From Trichobilharzia szidati (taxonomy: Eukaryota; Platyhelminthes; Trematoda; Strigeidida; Schistosomatidae): a stretch of 64,000 nucleotides of DNA. The translations under genes and the position numbers were made by a program. Positions 1 through 9,886 of the stretch are shown here, one piece after another (the stretch's first letter is position 1; each line of letters starts with the position of its first letter). The notes below the pieces were generated by a model. It did no database searches. It was not told the origin of the DNA and saw only the letters and a program-made list of their open reading frames with translations. The DNA lies in the NCBI GenBank assembly GCA_944472155.2, contig OX235273.1:81710793-81774792 (forward strand), read 5' to 3'.

Positions 1-45
1 TTGCAATGTGTGGTTATCAGACTAAGAGATTCGTCAACGCTATTC

Positions 46-78
<33 letters not shown>
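46..78. repeat. (AAT)n microsatellite, 3' tail of a non-LTR element
   Basis: About ten tandem AAT units lie immediately beyond the 3' side of the minus-strand reverse transcriptase at 359-2383. Read on the minus strand the repeat is (ATT)n and probably marks the 3' terminus of that retrotransposon. Confidence 0.75.
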
Positions 79-358
79 GCTTTATTCCAAACAGTATTTG
101 TGGTACAGGTATGAAATTTTCAGCGTGCATTACGATATTGCATCTAATTACCTCGTAAATTTTATAAGATTTCAAAAATAAAAAGCAACAACATCAAAAA
201 GAAAATAAGGTAAATAAAAGAAATAAAAAAGAACAGCATTGCATTCACACATTTAAACAATGCACCACAGGAATATGAAATATAAAATTAGTGTGTAATA
301 GAATATGTGAGCAACAATATAATAGTAACAAAGAAAGGAGAACAAAAGCTAATGGGAA

Positions 359-2383
359 CTATTTGTTAGAGTGGCGCAGTAAGTTGATCGTGTCATACCT
401 AACGGATTTCTCATCACATAACAGCTGTGCCAGATAAGGTATTGTGGAGTTTTTGTACTTGGTTGTCGTAGCATATAGCCTCCTATAGTTGCTTCTAGTT
501 CTACCAGATGAAATGAAAGGAGAGAGCTGCGTATAGAGAGGGTGTTTGGGGTCTGACAATATTGTATTCGCTAGTTTCTTACATGACATTATATGTCTAT
601 CCACAATAGTGTTAACCAGTTGGTTTAACGATATCCCACTTCCACTACTAACAGCTTTTAGTGCCCTACACAGCGAAGCAAAGTCTTTCTTAAGTACTCC
701 AGGGAAGATTAATGGGGAGCAGTAAAGAGGGATGGTTAGAATACAAGAATTGACAAACTGAGAAAGCAAAGACTGCTTTATACCAGACTGCCTTAACTTC
801 CGAACGTAGAACATTAAGCGAAACATCTTTCTAGTAACTAGCAAGATGTGAGAGGACCAGGAAAGATCGGAGGAAATACTCAGTTCAAGGTACTTGACAT
901 TAGGTGTAGTTTCAACCTCTGTGTCGTCAATGATAGTGGGACCATGTGAGCTAGCTAGTTGTTGTAGGTCACGTTTTCGTCTGAAAGTGAAATTTACTAT
1001 CTGACATTTAGACGGATTCAGCTTAAGACCGTTTGAAGAGGACCACTGACTAATTTCCGAGAGAAAGTTATTTAATTTGGAACAATCTGACTGAGAGTTG
1101 ACAGGCATAGAGACAGAGAGGTCATCAGCATACTTGACAAAAGTGGCTACATCAGAATGGGGCAAGTCATGTAAGAAAAAAGAAAACAGAAAGGGAGAAA
1201 GAACAGCACCTTGAGGAACACCAGCTAAAGTAAGTGAGGTAGTGGAGGACTTTCCATTGTAGACTGTGTACTGCTTCCTATCAGAAAAATAGGAATGCAA
1301 CCACTTATTTGTCCAGCTCTCACTCTGTGTTGCAGCAAGCTTACTTAGCAAGAGAGACCTAGGTATAGAGTCAAATGCAGATGTGTAATCAAGGAAGGCA
1401 CACCGAACATATTTGGCTCCTCTATCTAAACTAGCGACTATATTATGATATAGAACAGCAGCGGCATCTAAGGTACACCTACTATGTTTATAAGCAAACT
1501 GGTTGGGGGCATTGAAAGGCTTTAAAGAGGGTTCAAGATTTAGTAAAATAAGTCTTTCCATAACTTTTAAAAAAGGTGAGTTAATAGCAATCGGCCGAAA
1601 CTTAGCAGTAGGTCCATTTGTTGATTTAGGCACTGGAACAACCTTGATATTTTTCCATGAGTCAGGAATAATACTTTTGGAAAAAGATTCATTGAAAACG
1701 CCGGTTAATGGGTAACATAAGATGTCGGCACACTTCTTAAGGATAACAGCAGGAACTCCATCAGGACCAAGGGACTGAGTACGTTTGGGAGATTGAAGAC
1801 ACTTGAGGACATCATTCGTGTTAAAACATGAGAAGCAGTCATTATTTATACTATTAGATTTGGGAATCACAACATCTGCAGGGATAAATATGAAGGATTT
1901 ATTAAGCATATCAACATCAACAGAAGTATCATTCATTATTTGCTTATCACCTGTGATTTCCTTTAATAGCTTCCACATATTAGATGAGGATTTAAATGAA
2001 AGAAACTTCTGGTTATAGAGAGCATTTAGTCTTTGTAATTCGGCTTTAATCAAAGTGTTCATTCTCTTAATACCAGATTTATTTTTCATTTCGTACAACC
2101 TCTCTTTTTCACGGCGAAGCTTTTTGAGTTGAGAAGAGGAGAAGCGGTCGAATTTTAAGAAGATTGTCTCTTTTGAACAATAAACATCAAGACAGAGACT
2201 AAGATAATGTGTTATGTTGCTAATTGTGTTATCGAGAGCTTGTTCAGTAAATAAGTCCCAGTTTGTGTCTTTTAACATTGTCCTTAGATTCTGTATGTTG
2301 TCATGTGAATAACATCTGTGTTGTGTTTTCTTTCCAAGGTAGGAGAAGACCCTTTTGTGCTGCTTTCCATATACTTTGGGCAA
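359..2383 (-). CDS. CR1-type non-LTR retrotransposon reverse transcriptase (5'-truncated ORF2)
   Basis: This encodes the reverse transcriptase half of an ORF2-type polyprotein, used for target-primed reverse transcription. The open frame has 674 codons. RT motifs are in order: SLGPDGVPA near residue 204, FRPIAI near 262, AFLDYTSAFDS near 329, the GVPQGAVLSPFLF block near 388, and the catalytic YADD at about 418-421. A C-terminal thumb-like region follows. The frame stays open for about 20 codons upstream of the nominal start and there reads SDHCIIRILPK, which resembles the SDH end of an AP endonuclease domain. An in-frame stop near 2455 then intervenes, so the endonuclease is missing and the nominal methionine is not a true start. 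The minus-strand 3' UTR runs to the ATT repeat. It is related to the decayed copy at 33720-34330. The exact CR1 subfamily is not certain. Confidence 0.85.
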   Translation of the reverse strand: MPKVYGKQHKRVFSYLGKKTQHRCYSHDNIQNLRTMLKDTNWDLFTEQALDNTISNITHYLSLCLDVYCSKETIFLKFDRFSSSQLKKLRREKERLYEMKNKSGIKRMNTLIKAELQRLNALYNQKFLSFKSSSNMWKLLKEITGDKQIMNDTSVDVDMLNKSFIFIPADVVIPKSNSINNDCFSCFNTNDVLKCLQSPKRTQSLGPDGVPAVILKKCADILCYPLTGVFNESFSKSIIPDSWKNIKVVPVPKSTNGPTAKFRPIAINSPFLKVMERLILLNLEPSLKPFNAPNQFAYKHSRCTLDAAAVLYHNIVASLDRGAKYVRCAFLDYTSAFDSIPRSLLLSKLAATQSESWTNKWLHSYFSDRKQYTVYNGKSSTTSLTLAGVPQGAVLSPFLFSFFLHDLPHSDVATFVKYADDLSVSMPVNSQSDCSKLNNFLSEISQWSSSNGLKLNPSKCQIVNFTFRRKRDLQQLASSHGPTIIDDTEVETTPNVKYLELSISSDLSWSSHILLVTRKMFRLMFYVRKLRQSGIKQSLLSQFVNSCILTIPLYCSPLIFPGVLKKDFASLCRALKAVSSGSGISLNQLVNTIVDRHIMSCKKLANTILSDPKHPLYTQLSPFISSGRTRSNYRRLYATTTKYKNSTIPYLAQLLCDEKSVRYDTINLLRHSNK

Positions 2384-2440
2384 TATTCTTATGATGCAGT
2401 GATCAGAATTAATACGTGTGGCTTTAAACTGAGTATTTCT

Positions 2441-3080
2441 GGTAAATATACTTCAGCTTACACAGCAGAAATTCCGAGAAAATATCGTCTTGATTTTCTA
2501 AACACGTTAGGATTATTTCGACTAGTTTCATGTTATAGGAAATAGAATCTAAAAAGGTCAACCTTTCTACTGAGTAATGTATCATCTTCTACAAGTGAAT
2601 CTCATTGAAATTGTTTTCAGGCTTGCTGATAGACTTATCTAAAACCTTTTGCTTACTAAGATATCAATGCGAAAGAAAGAAAGCTGTGATAAACTGTGCC
2701 GCATTTCTGTCTATGCTGTGTCGTTGCTTCTTTTCATACTGCTGGCTTTAGAGTAACAGATTAATTTATTGGTGTTCCATTATTGCATCTGTTTCACGTC
2801 GATCAATACACGTTATATTAGGCGACATAATTTGACTTACTGCTTTACTCATTTGGCTTTCACAGTTTACAGTGTCACCACAGAGAGATAACAAATTACT
2901 GAGTTCAGTTGAATAATTATGTCATAGAATAATTCTCTTTGATAAAACCGGACTATTTACCAATGGCGTTATGGTACAGTCCTTTGAGTACTGAATACAG
3001 CTTCTTGAGGATGAGAAAAATTTGATGAAAGTGTAATGTAACGATTAACCTTTAAAGGCTTTATAAATCTTGACTAGTCA
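2441..3080. other. AT-rich stretch, nothing recognised
   Basis: No convincing reading frame, tRNA-like box or repeat was recognised between the truncated CR1-type element and the Penelope fragment. It probably includes the 5' breakpoint of the former. Confidence 0.4.
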
Positions 3081-3087
3081 AATTGAA

Positions 3088-3957
3088 ATTTTTTGTGACG
3101 ACATGAGTCAGACATCCGCATTATTTGACCGCCTTAATGAGACCCACCCAAACATTAAATTCACCATGGAATATGAACATAACGACGAATTCAATTTCCT
3201 GGATCTAATGTGAAAAGAAGAAACGATGGAATGGTTGAAAAGTCCATCTACAGAAAAGCATCCTGGACTGGAAAATACCTTCACCGTAATACCTTCTGCC
3301 CTATAAGCTATAAGTGGGGATTAGTAAGGACACTGTACGACAGAGCCAGAAAGTTATGTTCGCCTAACAAGGTAGAAGAAGAATTAAGCTTTGTTGAAAA
3401 ATACCTTAGAAAAAACGTGTATCCAAAAGGATTTATCCTAAAGTACAGCAAAGAAAGAGAAGTATCCAACAGTTGAAAGGAAGAAAGTGTTCATTCGCAT
3501 CCCATACAGAGGAGAAACAGTATCACAAAAGATTGAAAAGAGGATGAACGGAGCAATGAAGAGATGCTTCCCTGCAGCCAAGTTGGTGAAACTATACAGC
3601 ACTACATGCTCTATAAACCAATCGAAACTGGATAAGTACCCTGCTGATGTTAACTCCAACTACATTTATAAATTTACGTGCACCTGGGGCAGCAAGTACA
3701 TTGGAAGGACAGAAAGAAGGGCTTCTATCCGGTTTTCAGAACATATTCCGACAAACTTATGCTTAAAAGGAAGCAGATATTTACAAAGTGCAATTACCAG
3801 ACACCTTGTAGATACGGGTCAATCCTTCAAAATATTAAACATACAAAGGACAGCGAATCTACTACGATTTACTGCTGAAGCAATTGCAATCAAAGGTCTT
3901 AGAGCAAACTTATGCACACGGAAAGAGAGTGTAGTCAATCTCTCACTCCCTTGGTAA
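3088..3957 (+). pseudogene. Penelope-like element, RT C-terminus plus GIY-YIG endonuclease
   Basis: This is a 5'-truncated Penelope-like retroelement. The first part (about 3088-3475, with one stop near 3210) reads like the region after the RT core, including SIYRKASWTGKYLHRN and LVRTLYDRARKLCSP. After a frame change, 3487-3957 encodes the linker and a GIY-YIG nuclease domain: a CTWGSKYIGRTERR motif near residue 65, then EHIPTNL, ITRHLVDTGQSF and EAIAIKGLRANLCTRK, ending in VVNLSLPW. GIY-YIG is the hallmark of canonical Penelope-like elements. The RT catalytic core is absent. Related nuclease ends occur at 10136-10411 and 18632-18940. Confidence 0.85.
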
Positions 3958-4539
3958 CCGTATTACTTTCATTACACTGATTAGTCATATACAACAGTGA
4001 GCTCAGCTCACTAAACAAGTTTTCAATTTGATGAATTTTAACCTTCTTGAGTTGTCATGCTGACGTACAAGCTAACACTGTTTATTAGATTTTTCTGTCT
4101 TCTCTCACCCCCATTTTTTATAGTTTGAAAGCATATAAATTGATGGTGACTTAAACTGAAAATTGTATTACGGATGCGTTCATTTTATAATGTTTTCTCC
4201 ATTACCTTTCAAACATTGAAGTATGAAATGTCATTATTTATAACCATTGTGATTTCAGGTAGTTTGCAGTTAGCTGATGAGAACCTGTGAAATAGAATGA
4301 TGATATCACTTTATACTGTAAATCTGGTCTTTCTTTCTCTATCGAAATTGAAATCATTTCAGTTTTTGAGTGGGATTTCCAGGTGTTGTTTGATTTTTAT
4401 GACTATACTAGGAATTTTCACCAATACAGGACAACTGTTCATTTACTTGACATGGTATAGTGAAAATGTCAACGAAATTTCAAGACAATCTAAAGCCTAG
4501 ATTGGGTTGATTTAGATTAATTTAATTTCTTTTGTTAGA
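3958..4539. other. Probable Penelope 3' flank and AT-rich DNA
   Basis: The first 100-200 bases are probably the 3' UTR of the preceding Penelope fragment. The rest is AT-rich. A 67-codon frame at 4297-4500 has low-complexity hydrophobic content and no recognisable relationship. Confidence 0.35.
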
Positions 4540-4725
4540 TTTCGTCAGGAAATATCAGTTAGAGGGATTACTGAAAACCGGGAAGCACTGGACAGTTGTT
4601 TTGTCCCATGCTGAGACTCTTCAGCGTTGTAAAGTCACTACACCAACGGGGATCAAACCCAGGACCTACTGGTTACGATACCATTCTCGTTGACTATTCA
4701 GCCATTGGAGTGGGAATTCAGTGGT
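4540..4725 (-). mobile_element. Sm-alpha-like SINE with a degraded hammerhead, left arm
   Basis: Read on the minus strand, a B-box-like GGTTTGATCCC is followed by the hammerhead strand CTGAAGAGTCTC and, after a GGGAC stem strand, AAAAC. Active hammerheads have GAAAC, so the invariant G12 is replaced by A and cleavage is not expected. The downstream GTCCAGTGCTTCCC matches the same position in the SINE at 9075-9268. A second, opposite copy lies at 4840-4955. Confidence 0.6.
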
Positions 4726-4839
4726 CCGTGAATTCTAACTTGTCAGTTCGTGACACAGCACTATCCTCATCAATGCCTTCGGTGAGCGTCGGCTTCATGG
4801 TGGACGCCGCTGGTCACGACTTTTCGATACAGCTTCAGG

Positions 4840-4955
4840 ACATGCATCCAGTAGCTCACCATGGGACGAAACAACTGTCCAGTGCTCCCTAGTTCTCAAC
4901 AATCTCTCCAACTGACGTTGGTTTGGCATGAAATCTAACAATTGAAATTTCAATG
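4840..4955 (+). mobile_element. Sm-alpha-like SINE 3' half, right arm
   Basis: The plus strand contains GGGACGAAACAACTGTCC followed by AGTGCTCCC and a tail resembling the other arm. This is the 3' half of a hammerhead-bearing SINE. The upstream CUGANGA box is no longer readable (AGTAGCTCACC occupies its place), so the ribozyme is broken. With 4540-4725 it forms an imperfect inverted pair. Confidence 0.5.
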
Positions 4956-6085
4956 AAGTGTGCTGAACTTCCTTAGACATTAACACGAGTCAGGAACGGT
5001 TAATAGATTCTGAAAGCTTAGTTAATATACCATAATTCAACTTTTGGTCACTTTAAGAACAGTTGTTCAGACAAAAACCAAATGTAGTTAAATGATACTA
5101 GACAGCCTGAAATTTTTCAATGCAGTCAAGATGCACAACCTAGGTCCATTGAATTTCACCTTAATTTTATGTAAATACCGTATACTTTAGGCTCTTACAA
5201 ACTTCTTACTTCTTGTTGTTACCTAATTTTACCCTGTTTTCTGAAAGGGAGTTCAACACTGTTTAAGGTTTTAGGAAATGCATGTTGTTTCGGGACACCA
5301 TTTGGTGAAATGGTGTGAAACAAGAGTTGACGGAAAGTTTTCTAGAAGATTGGAGGATGTTAATGACTACGCAAGACATGTTATATGTATATGCAAGTGT
5401 TTATCCTACAACTCCCAAGGTACTTTTGCTCTGCTTAGACCAAAGATAAGTAAAAACAACAAATTGATCGTCAAAAGTACAAGATATATTTCAGGATCGG
5501 AAAAGCCAGAGTGATGGTGGTGGTTGCTTAACTAGCTAGGGTTCAGCCACGAAAGTAAAATGACGGCATACCAAATGTCATGGATGCTTGACCACGTACC
5601 TTCAGCTAAACAACTCGACTTAACCAGTGACCGTCAGAATCAAATGTTGAATGAAGAATGCTGCAAACTTATGCGCAAAGTAATAGAAAGTGACCTTATA
5701 TTATCCGGACACACTTGTCGTTCTTGAGATGTTCAAGTTTAAAAAAGGTAAGTTAGTCTATGTGGTTGTATACTTTCAAATCCCCAAGTAGGTAGATGTT
5801 CTACACATGCTAAACAAGTAGTCCTAGTTAATAATAAGGCTAAGTTAAAAGACAATTTAGTTTGGAAGAACATGAATATAGTCCATGAAATTTTGGTCTG
5901 AGATGTGATTCGCATCCAAAAGTAATATCTTGTCTGTCTTCAACATAGAACTTTGCACCGATGTGCACCCGTTCAAGTCGCCACACTCCATGTAGCACAC
6001 AAAGAAAGTAGAAGAAATGTATAATAGAGACAATAGACAGGGATATGAGACAAAAGGAATAGTAATAACGAAGAACAATATAGTT
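4956..6085. other. AT-rich stretch, mostly unassigned
   Basis: A 78-codon frame at 5278-5514 has no recognised motif. From about 5930, the minus strand matches the 3' UTR of the family 3 element seen at 12420-12540 and 26000-26110. The last 150 bases therefore belong to the element annotated at 6086-7250. Confidence 0.4.
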
Positions 6086-7250
6086 TCATTGGGTATTATA
6101 AGTCACAAGGAGTGGATGCATCTGCACCGTTGAGCCGTATCACCGATAGTCTCCAGATTTTGGCTTTCACAGTCCCGAGGACCCCAGCCGGGAAGTCTAC
6201 ATCTTCCTACGTGGCTTAAACTAACTGTTGTGGATTTCATTGACTGGTGGCATGTTTTGGTTTGACCACCGCTAGCTCTTTCCCAGCCTAACCCTATGTC
6301 AGCTAACATTGCCCGTAGAGGAAGGCTATGACTAGGCATACGTAACACATGTCCTAACCATCTCAGTCGATGTAGCTTCACAACCTCGTCTATTGATTTC
6401 CCCTCCCTACCCAGCACTCGACGCCTAACCTCACTGTTGCTTCCCCTACTATTCCATTTCACACGGGAGATGGAACGCAGACACCTATGATCAAAGACAG
6501 CTAGCTGGCCTTTTCATGTCTTCCACTTTCAATGGCCATGTGTCACTCACAGCCAGCCATAAAGGAGGACGAAGCGGACTGCTGAGCAGTACACACACCC
6601 TTTAGTCGATAGCCGGATATCACGTCTACGCTAGAGACGGCGTAAACTGGCATATGCGAAACGAGCCTTCTGTATCCGTGCTGAGATTTCGTCAGCGATC
6701 AACCCTCTGGCGTTGACTGATGCAACTTCCCAAATAAGTGAAGTGGACAACACGCTCTACCACTTCACTCCCTATATCTAAGCTAGGAGTCAATGTAGTC
6801 CAATCCTGTAACAACATCTTACATTTGGCGGGAGCGAATCGCATGCCAAACATTCGCAGATTGCAGCTCAAGGCGTTCAGAAGACTCTGCATTTTGTCAG
6901 CGTCTTCACCTAGAAGGATTATATCATCCACACATTTCAAGTCAACAAGATTATACTGTGTTAACAAGTCAACCCCTAAGTCGCTGAAGTCAGTTGCGGT
7001 TAAGTCCATTAGTACATCTATGATGAAATTAATCAGAAATGGGGACAGTGGGTCTCCCTGACGGATACCACTTCAGATGACAACTCTCCGTAGGCTCTCA
7101 CCTAGTTGCATGAGTTCGAGTAGAGTCCCTTGATCAGTGCGATGTATTTTCTCGGCATTCCCTTAACAGCCAAACATAGCCAGAGTACCTCTCGGTCGAC
7201 AGAATCGAATGCTGCCTTTAGGTCAAGAAATATGTAATATCTTACATAAC
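6086..7250 (-). pseudogene. Non-LTR reverse transcriptase relic, family 3
   Basis: The minus strand carries a degraded RT in pieces. From about 7250 downward come a DLKAAFDSVDRE block, the IRQGDPLSP region, and at 7009-6692 the catalytic-box equivalent CVDDIILLGEDADKM, followed by FAPAKCKMLLQDW and FTYLGSCIS. The 6462-6103 frame encodes the C-terminus, with RLRWLGHVLRMPSH, GGQTKTCHQSMKS and GRCRLPGWGPRD. The usual YADD or FADD reads CVDD, and frames change several times, so it is dead. Relics of the same family occur at 12080-12545, 13040-13620, 21150-21905, 23870-24070 and 27860-28780. Confidence 0.8.
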
Positions 7251-7259
7251 ATAGCTGAG

Positions 7260-8096
7260 TTCACAGTGATGGTACACACACATAGATACCTTATATTCAT
7301 CTGAATCCTGATAAAATGTTTCAGTATCAACTTTAGCTATTTTTCACGAGTTGTATTGTTTCTATATCTCTTTATTCTATTATTTCATCTACTACAGATG
7401 AGATGAATTAGACTGCATAAATACATCAAGATGGCTACATATTATGTTCTTTCGCGATCCATTTATTGCTTAAATCCTGCTCTTAAGATGTTTCAAGAAT
7501 CTCCCCACTGAAATTGTATGGGTTTCAGTGAATCGATCGACGAAATATGAAGAGTGATCAACAGTGTGGTGAATACACGCTTGTGACAACAACCATGAAC
7601 GCCTCAATCATCTGTATTTGTTTTTAGTGTGACCAAAGGCTGGACCATCTATTAAAACAGCCGCACTTCTGTTACGAATCCTTCTTATAATTAACTATCC
7701 TTAAGTTCCAGGTTTGCTTACCACATTCCCATCTACGCTTATGCTTTCCTTTTTCTAAGGACCGTTGTGTCAGTGCAAACAACCACACCTACACCAAGGT
7801 CACAATATTCATCTTCTAATAGGCCATGTTTTAGATTGATTAATGTCAGTATGGTTGTGCTGTCTGAGCTAGAATGGTTCAGTTGCGGAGGCTTTATTGT
7901 CTTTCTAGAGACCACCTTCAGCACTGACTTCAACATTCGGACTACGATAGATAAACCCCAAACCCTGAAGCTCTAGGCAGAAAATATGCGCACCATATAT
8001 CCTTTAAGTCGAAAGATGAAAACGATTATCTCAGTGAATATAGTGATTATGAGTAAATTTAATAGGAGTAACAATGAGTCTCGAAAGCAGTCACCT
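7260..8096. other. Unassigned stretch with one coding-like minus frame
   Basis: Most of this is AT-rich and unrecognised. The minus strand at 7936-7739 has a 65-codon frame (LKHGLLEDEYCDLGVGVVVC) preceded at about 7965 by a possible acceptor, CTTCAG. It could be an exon or part of an unclassified repeat. I found nothing tying it to the NCBP3 gene upstream. Confidence 0.25.
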
Positions 8097-8401
8097 TGTG
8101 GTGAGAGCTGGCTGCTAGCCAAAGTTGGTACACAGTAATTGACGTCAATGTTTATGTCCACAATATTGGTGGTGAGAAAATGAGAACAAAGGCTTTGCGT
8201 AGGCGGATACAGTTAGCATATGGATGATCTGACACAGCCACAAAAGAGATGCAAGGTTAACTTTCTGTGAGAAACAACCAATCAAAAGACTGTATTTTCT
8301 ACTAACAATAATCTACAATAAGGTACATTAAATTCTATAAATCTGTGTTGATTTTCCTTAACAAACGATCTGTTGCCTGGCCCTTGTCTTCTGTTGTTAC
8401 A
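8097..8401 (+). mobile_element. Solo LTR, copy 1 (305 bp)
   Basis: The unit begins TGTGGTGAGAGCTGG and ends CTGTTGTTACA, the TG...CA ends typical of LTRs. It is flanked by the 4-bp repeat ACCT (8093-8096 and 8402-8405), a target duplication size typical of Ty3/gypsy-like integration. No internal retroviral-type genes adjoin it, so it is a solo LTR. Copies lie at 9887-10887, 19780-20103 (minus) and 50821-51125. The length is close to my recollection of the Boudicca LTR, but this was not checked. Confidence 0.85.
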
Positions 8402-8480
8402 ACCTGACTGACTATGAAGTATACACATGAATTTAGGATCTTGCATTGAATGTGATCTTCAAAATGAAGTTGCTAATACC

Positions 8481-8705
8481 TATATATATTTTTTATTCCT
8501 TCACGTTCCCAGTGGAACATAGGGCTTCAAGTTTCTGTAGCAGTGTTTATTTTTAAAGGATGAGGTTGCTAGTCCCATGACCAACCTTCCTTCTTTGCCA
8601 GTTATATTACTGGCTTAGCAAGGTAAAGGGATGCGTCGGCCGGGGATCGAACCCAAGACCATGTGCATGGTCGGCGAGCGTCTTAACCGCTGTGCCACCG
8701 ACGCA
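8481..8705 (-). mobile_element. tRNA-headed SINE-A, copy 1
   Basis: On the minus strand the head reads TGCGTCGGTGGCACAGCGG, an A-box-like start, and then GGGTTCGATCCC, a strong B box for RNA polymerase III. The body contains the RTE 5'-end-like segment (CTAGCAACCTCATCC and CTGCTACAGAAACTTG). It ends with CCCTATGTTCCACTGGGAAC, which matches the RTE 3' end, and an A-rich tail. Confidence 0.8.
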
Positions 8706-8909
8706 CTATGTAAAATATAATATTTAAGTTGAACTCTTTTGACAACTAGAATCACTCCTAAACAGATGACCATGTTATTTAGTCTCATAAAAAATTAATA
8801 GAAATAAGAAACTTTGTTCTGTATTTGAGATGATAGGTGGTACTTACAGTGACTACTCAAATTCATATCTATACATATCTTGCATTTCTTATTCAATTAT
8901 TAATGGTAT

Positions 8910-9045
8910 TGAATGGAGGATTTCATCATGAGCTGAAATCAGTTAGGAAACCACCAGGGAGTATTGGACAGCAGTTTCGTCCTAGTTTGGGACTCTTCAG
9001 CAATACACACCCACCGGGGTGCGAATCCAGGACCTTCTACCAATT
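8910..9045 (-). mobile_element. Sm-alpha-type SINE fragment, left arm, with intact hammerhead core
   Basis: The minus strand carries a B-box remnant, the hammerhead described separately, and the SINE tail ending GATGAAATCCTCC. It is the inverted partner of the copy at 9075-9268, separated by about 30 bases. Only the 3' two thirds of the SINE are present. Confidence 0.8.
8958..9012 (-). ncRNA. Type I hammerhead ribozyme, core intact by inspection
   Basis: On the minus strand, GTATTG pairs with CAATAC as stem I. The core CTGAAGA is followed by a GTCC/GGAC stem II with a seven-base loop, then GAAAC, a very short stem III and the GUC cleavage triplet before stem I closes. CUGANGA and GAAA are both intact. 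This is the layout of Schistosoma Sm-alpha hammerheads. Stem III (ACTG/CTGT) has a mismatch that may weaken single-molecule cleavage. Confidence 0.75.
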
Positions 9046-9074
9046 CACGAAGTAGAATTCAAGGGCATTGGATA

Positions 9075-9268
9075 GGGTCCCAGTGGCTTAATGGTCTACG
9101 AGCTAGCTCATCTTGTAACCAGAAGGTCCTGTGTTTGAACCCCGATGGGTGCGTACTGCTGAAGGGCCAGTCTCAAACTAGGCTGATGAAACAGTTGTCC
9201 AGTACTCCCTGCAGGTTTTCCAATGGTTCTCTAACTGATGTCAGCTCATGATGAAATCCTCCATCCAA
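9075..9268 (+). mobile_element. Sm-alpha-type SINE, right arm, degraded hammerhead
   Basis: The tRNA-like head has an A-box-like TGGTCTACGAGCTAGC near 9092 and a B box GTTTGAACCCC near 9133. The hammerhead region follows (stem I GTACTG/CAGTAC at 9153-9158 and 9200-9205). The core reads CTGAAGGGCC in place of CTGAAGAGTCC, and TGATGAAAC in place of GGACGAAAC, so stem II is damaged. The tail ends GATGAAATCCTCC. Confidence 0.8.
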
Positions 9269-9886
9269 TCAAACAAAATCCCTACATAACCAATACTTGA
9301 ATATTAATGGTATTCACAAAAGTGTAGTCTATCCTCCTTAATAAGTTAATGACTACTAATCATTGTGTCATATAACAGCGATATTACAAGAGAGAACAAA
9401 AATGACTGTTAAAGCGGATAAATCTATCTTACTCTTAATATTTACAAATCAAACATTTGTATACAAGCAATTGGTTATCTATCATAAGTGTAAGTGAAAT
9501 TCAGTAAAGGCAAAAAAGGTTATCTTGAATATATATATACAGTTATGTTGAAAATAAAATAAAAATGAAGAGCATAAAAGCAGTTGCAGTACAGCGCGCG
9601 CTATACGAAAGAGTAATATTTACCAAGAAATATTATAAAGCGCAGCTAACAGAATAAAAAATTTAGCCTAAACGTTGCCAAACATTTGGTTTGCGTGATT
9701 TAATTGCACGATTTCCAGGTATACCAAGTCGTTCCGAAACAGATCTTAATAAAGAAGGGTAAAAACAAAGAAGAAGAATGAATATAGTATGAAGGCATAT
9801 TTAATATTGATTATGACAAATTGCATTGGATATTAACAAAATAATGGTAAACCATTGCATTCATTCCAATTAATTGTAAGTAATTT
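9269..9886. other. AT-rich intergenic DNA
   Basis: No gene, tRNA-like box or recognisable element was seen in this stretch. It is bounded by a SINE and a solo LTR. Confidence 0.4.

Noticed and set aside
1503..2018. Plus-strand frames opposite the first RT
   Set aside because: They are shadows of a strong minus-strand coding frame with RT motifs.
7739..7936. Extra NCBP3 exon downstream
   Set aside because: The frame looks protein-like but has no similarity to NCBP3, and no phase-compatible donor to it was established.
8640..8705. tRNA-like A and B boxes as a genuine tRNA gene
   Set aside because: The same head occurs at 15638, 22896, 37315 and 54194, always joined to retroelement-like bodies with A-rich tails. 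No clean cloverleaf with acceptor stem can be folded by eye.
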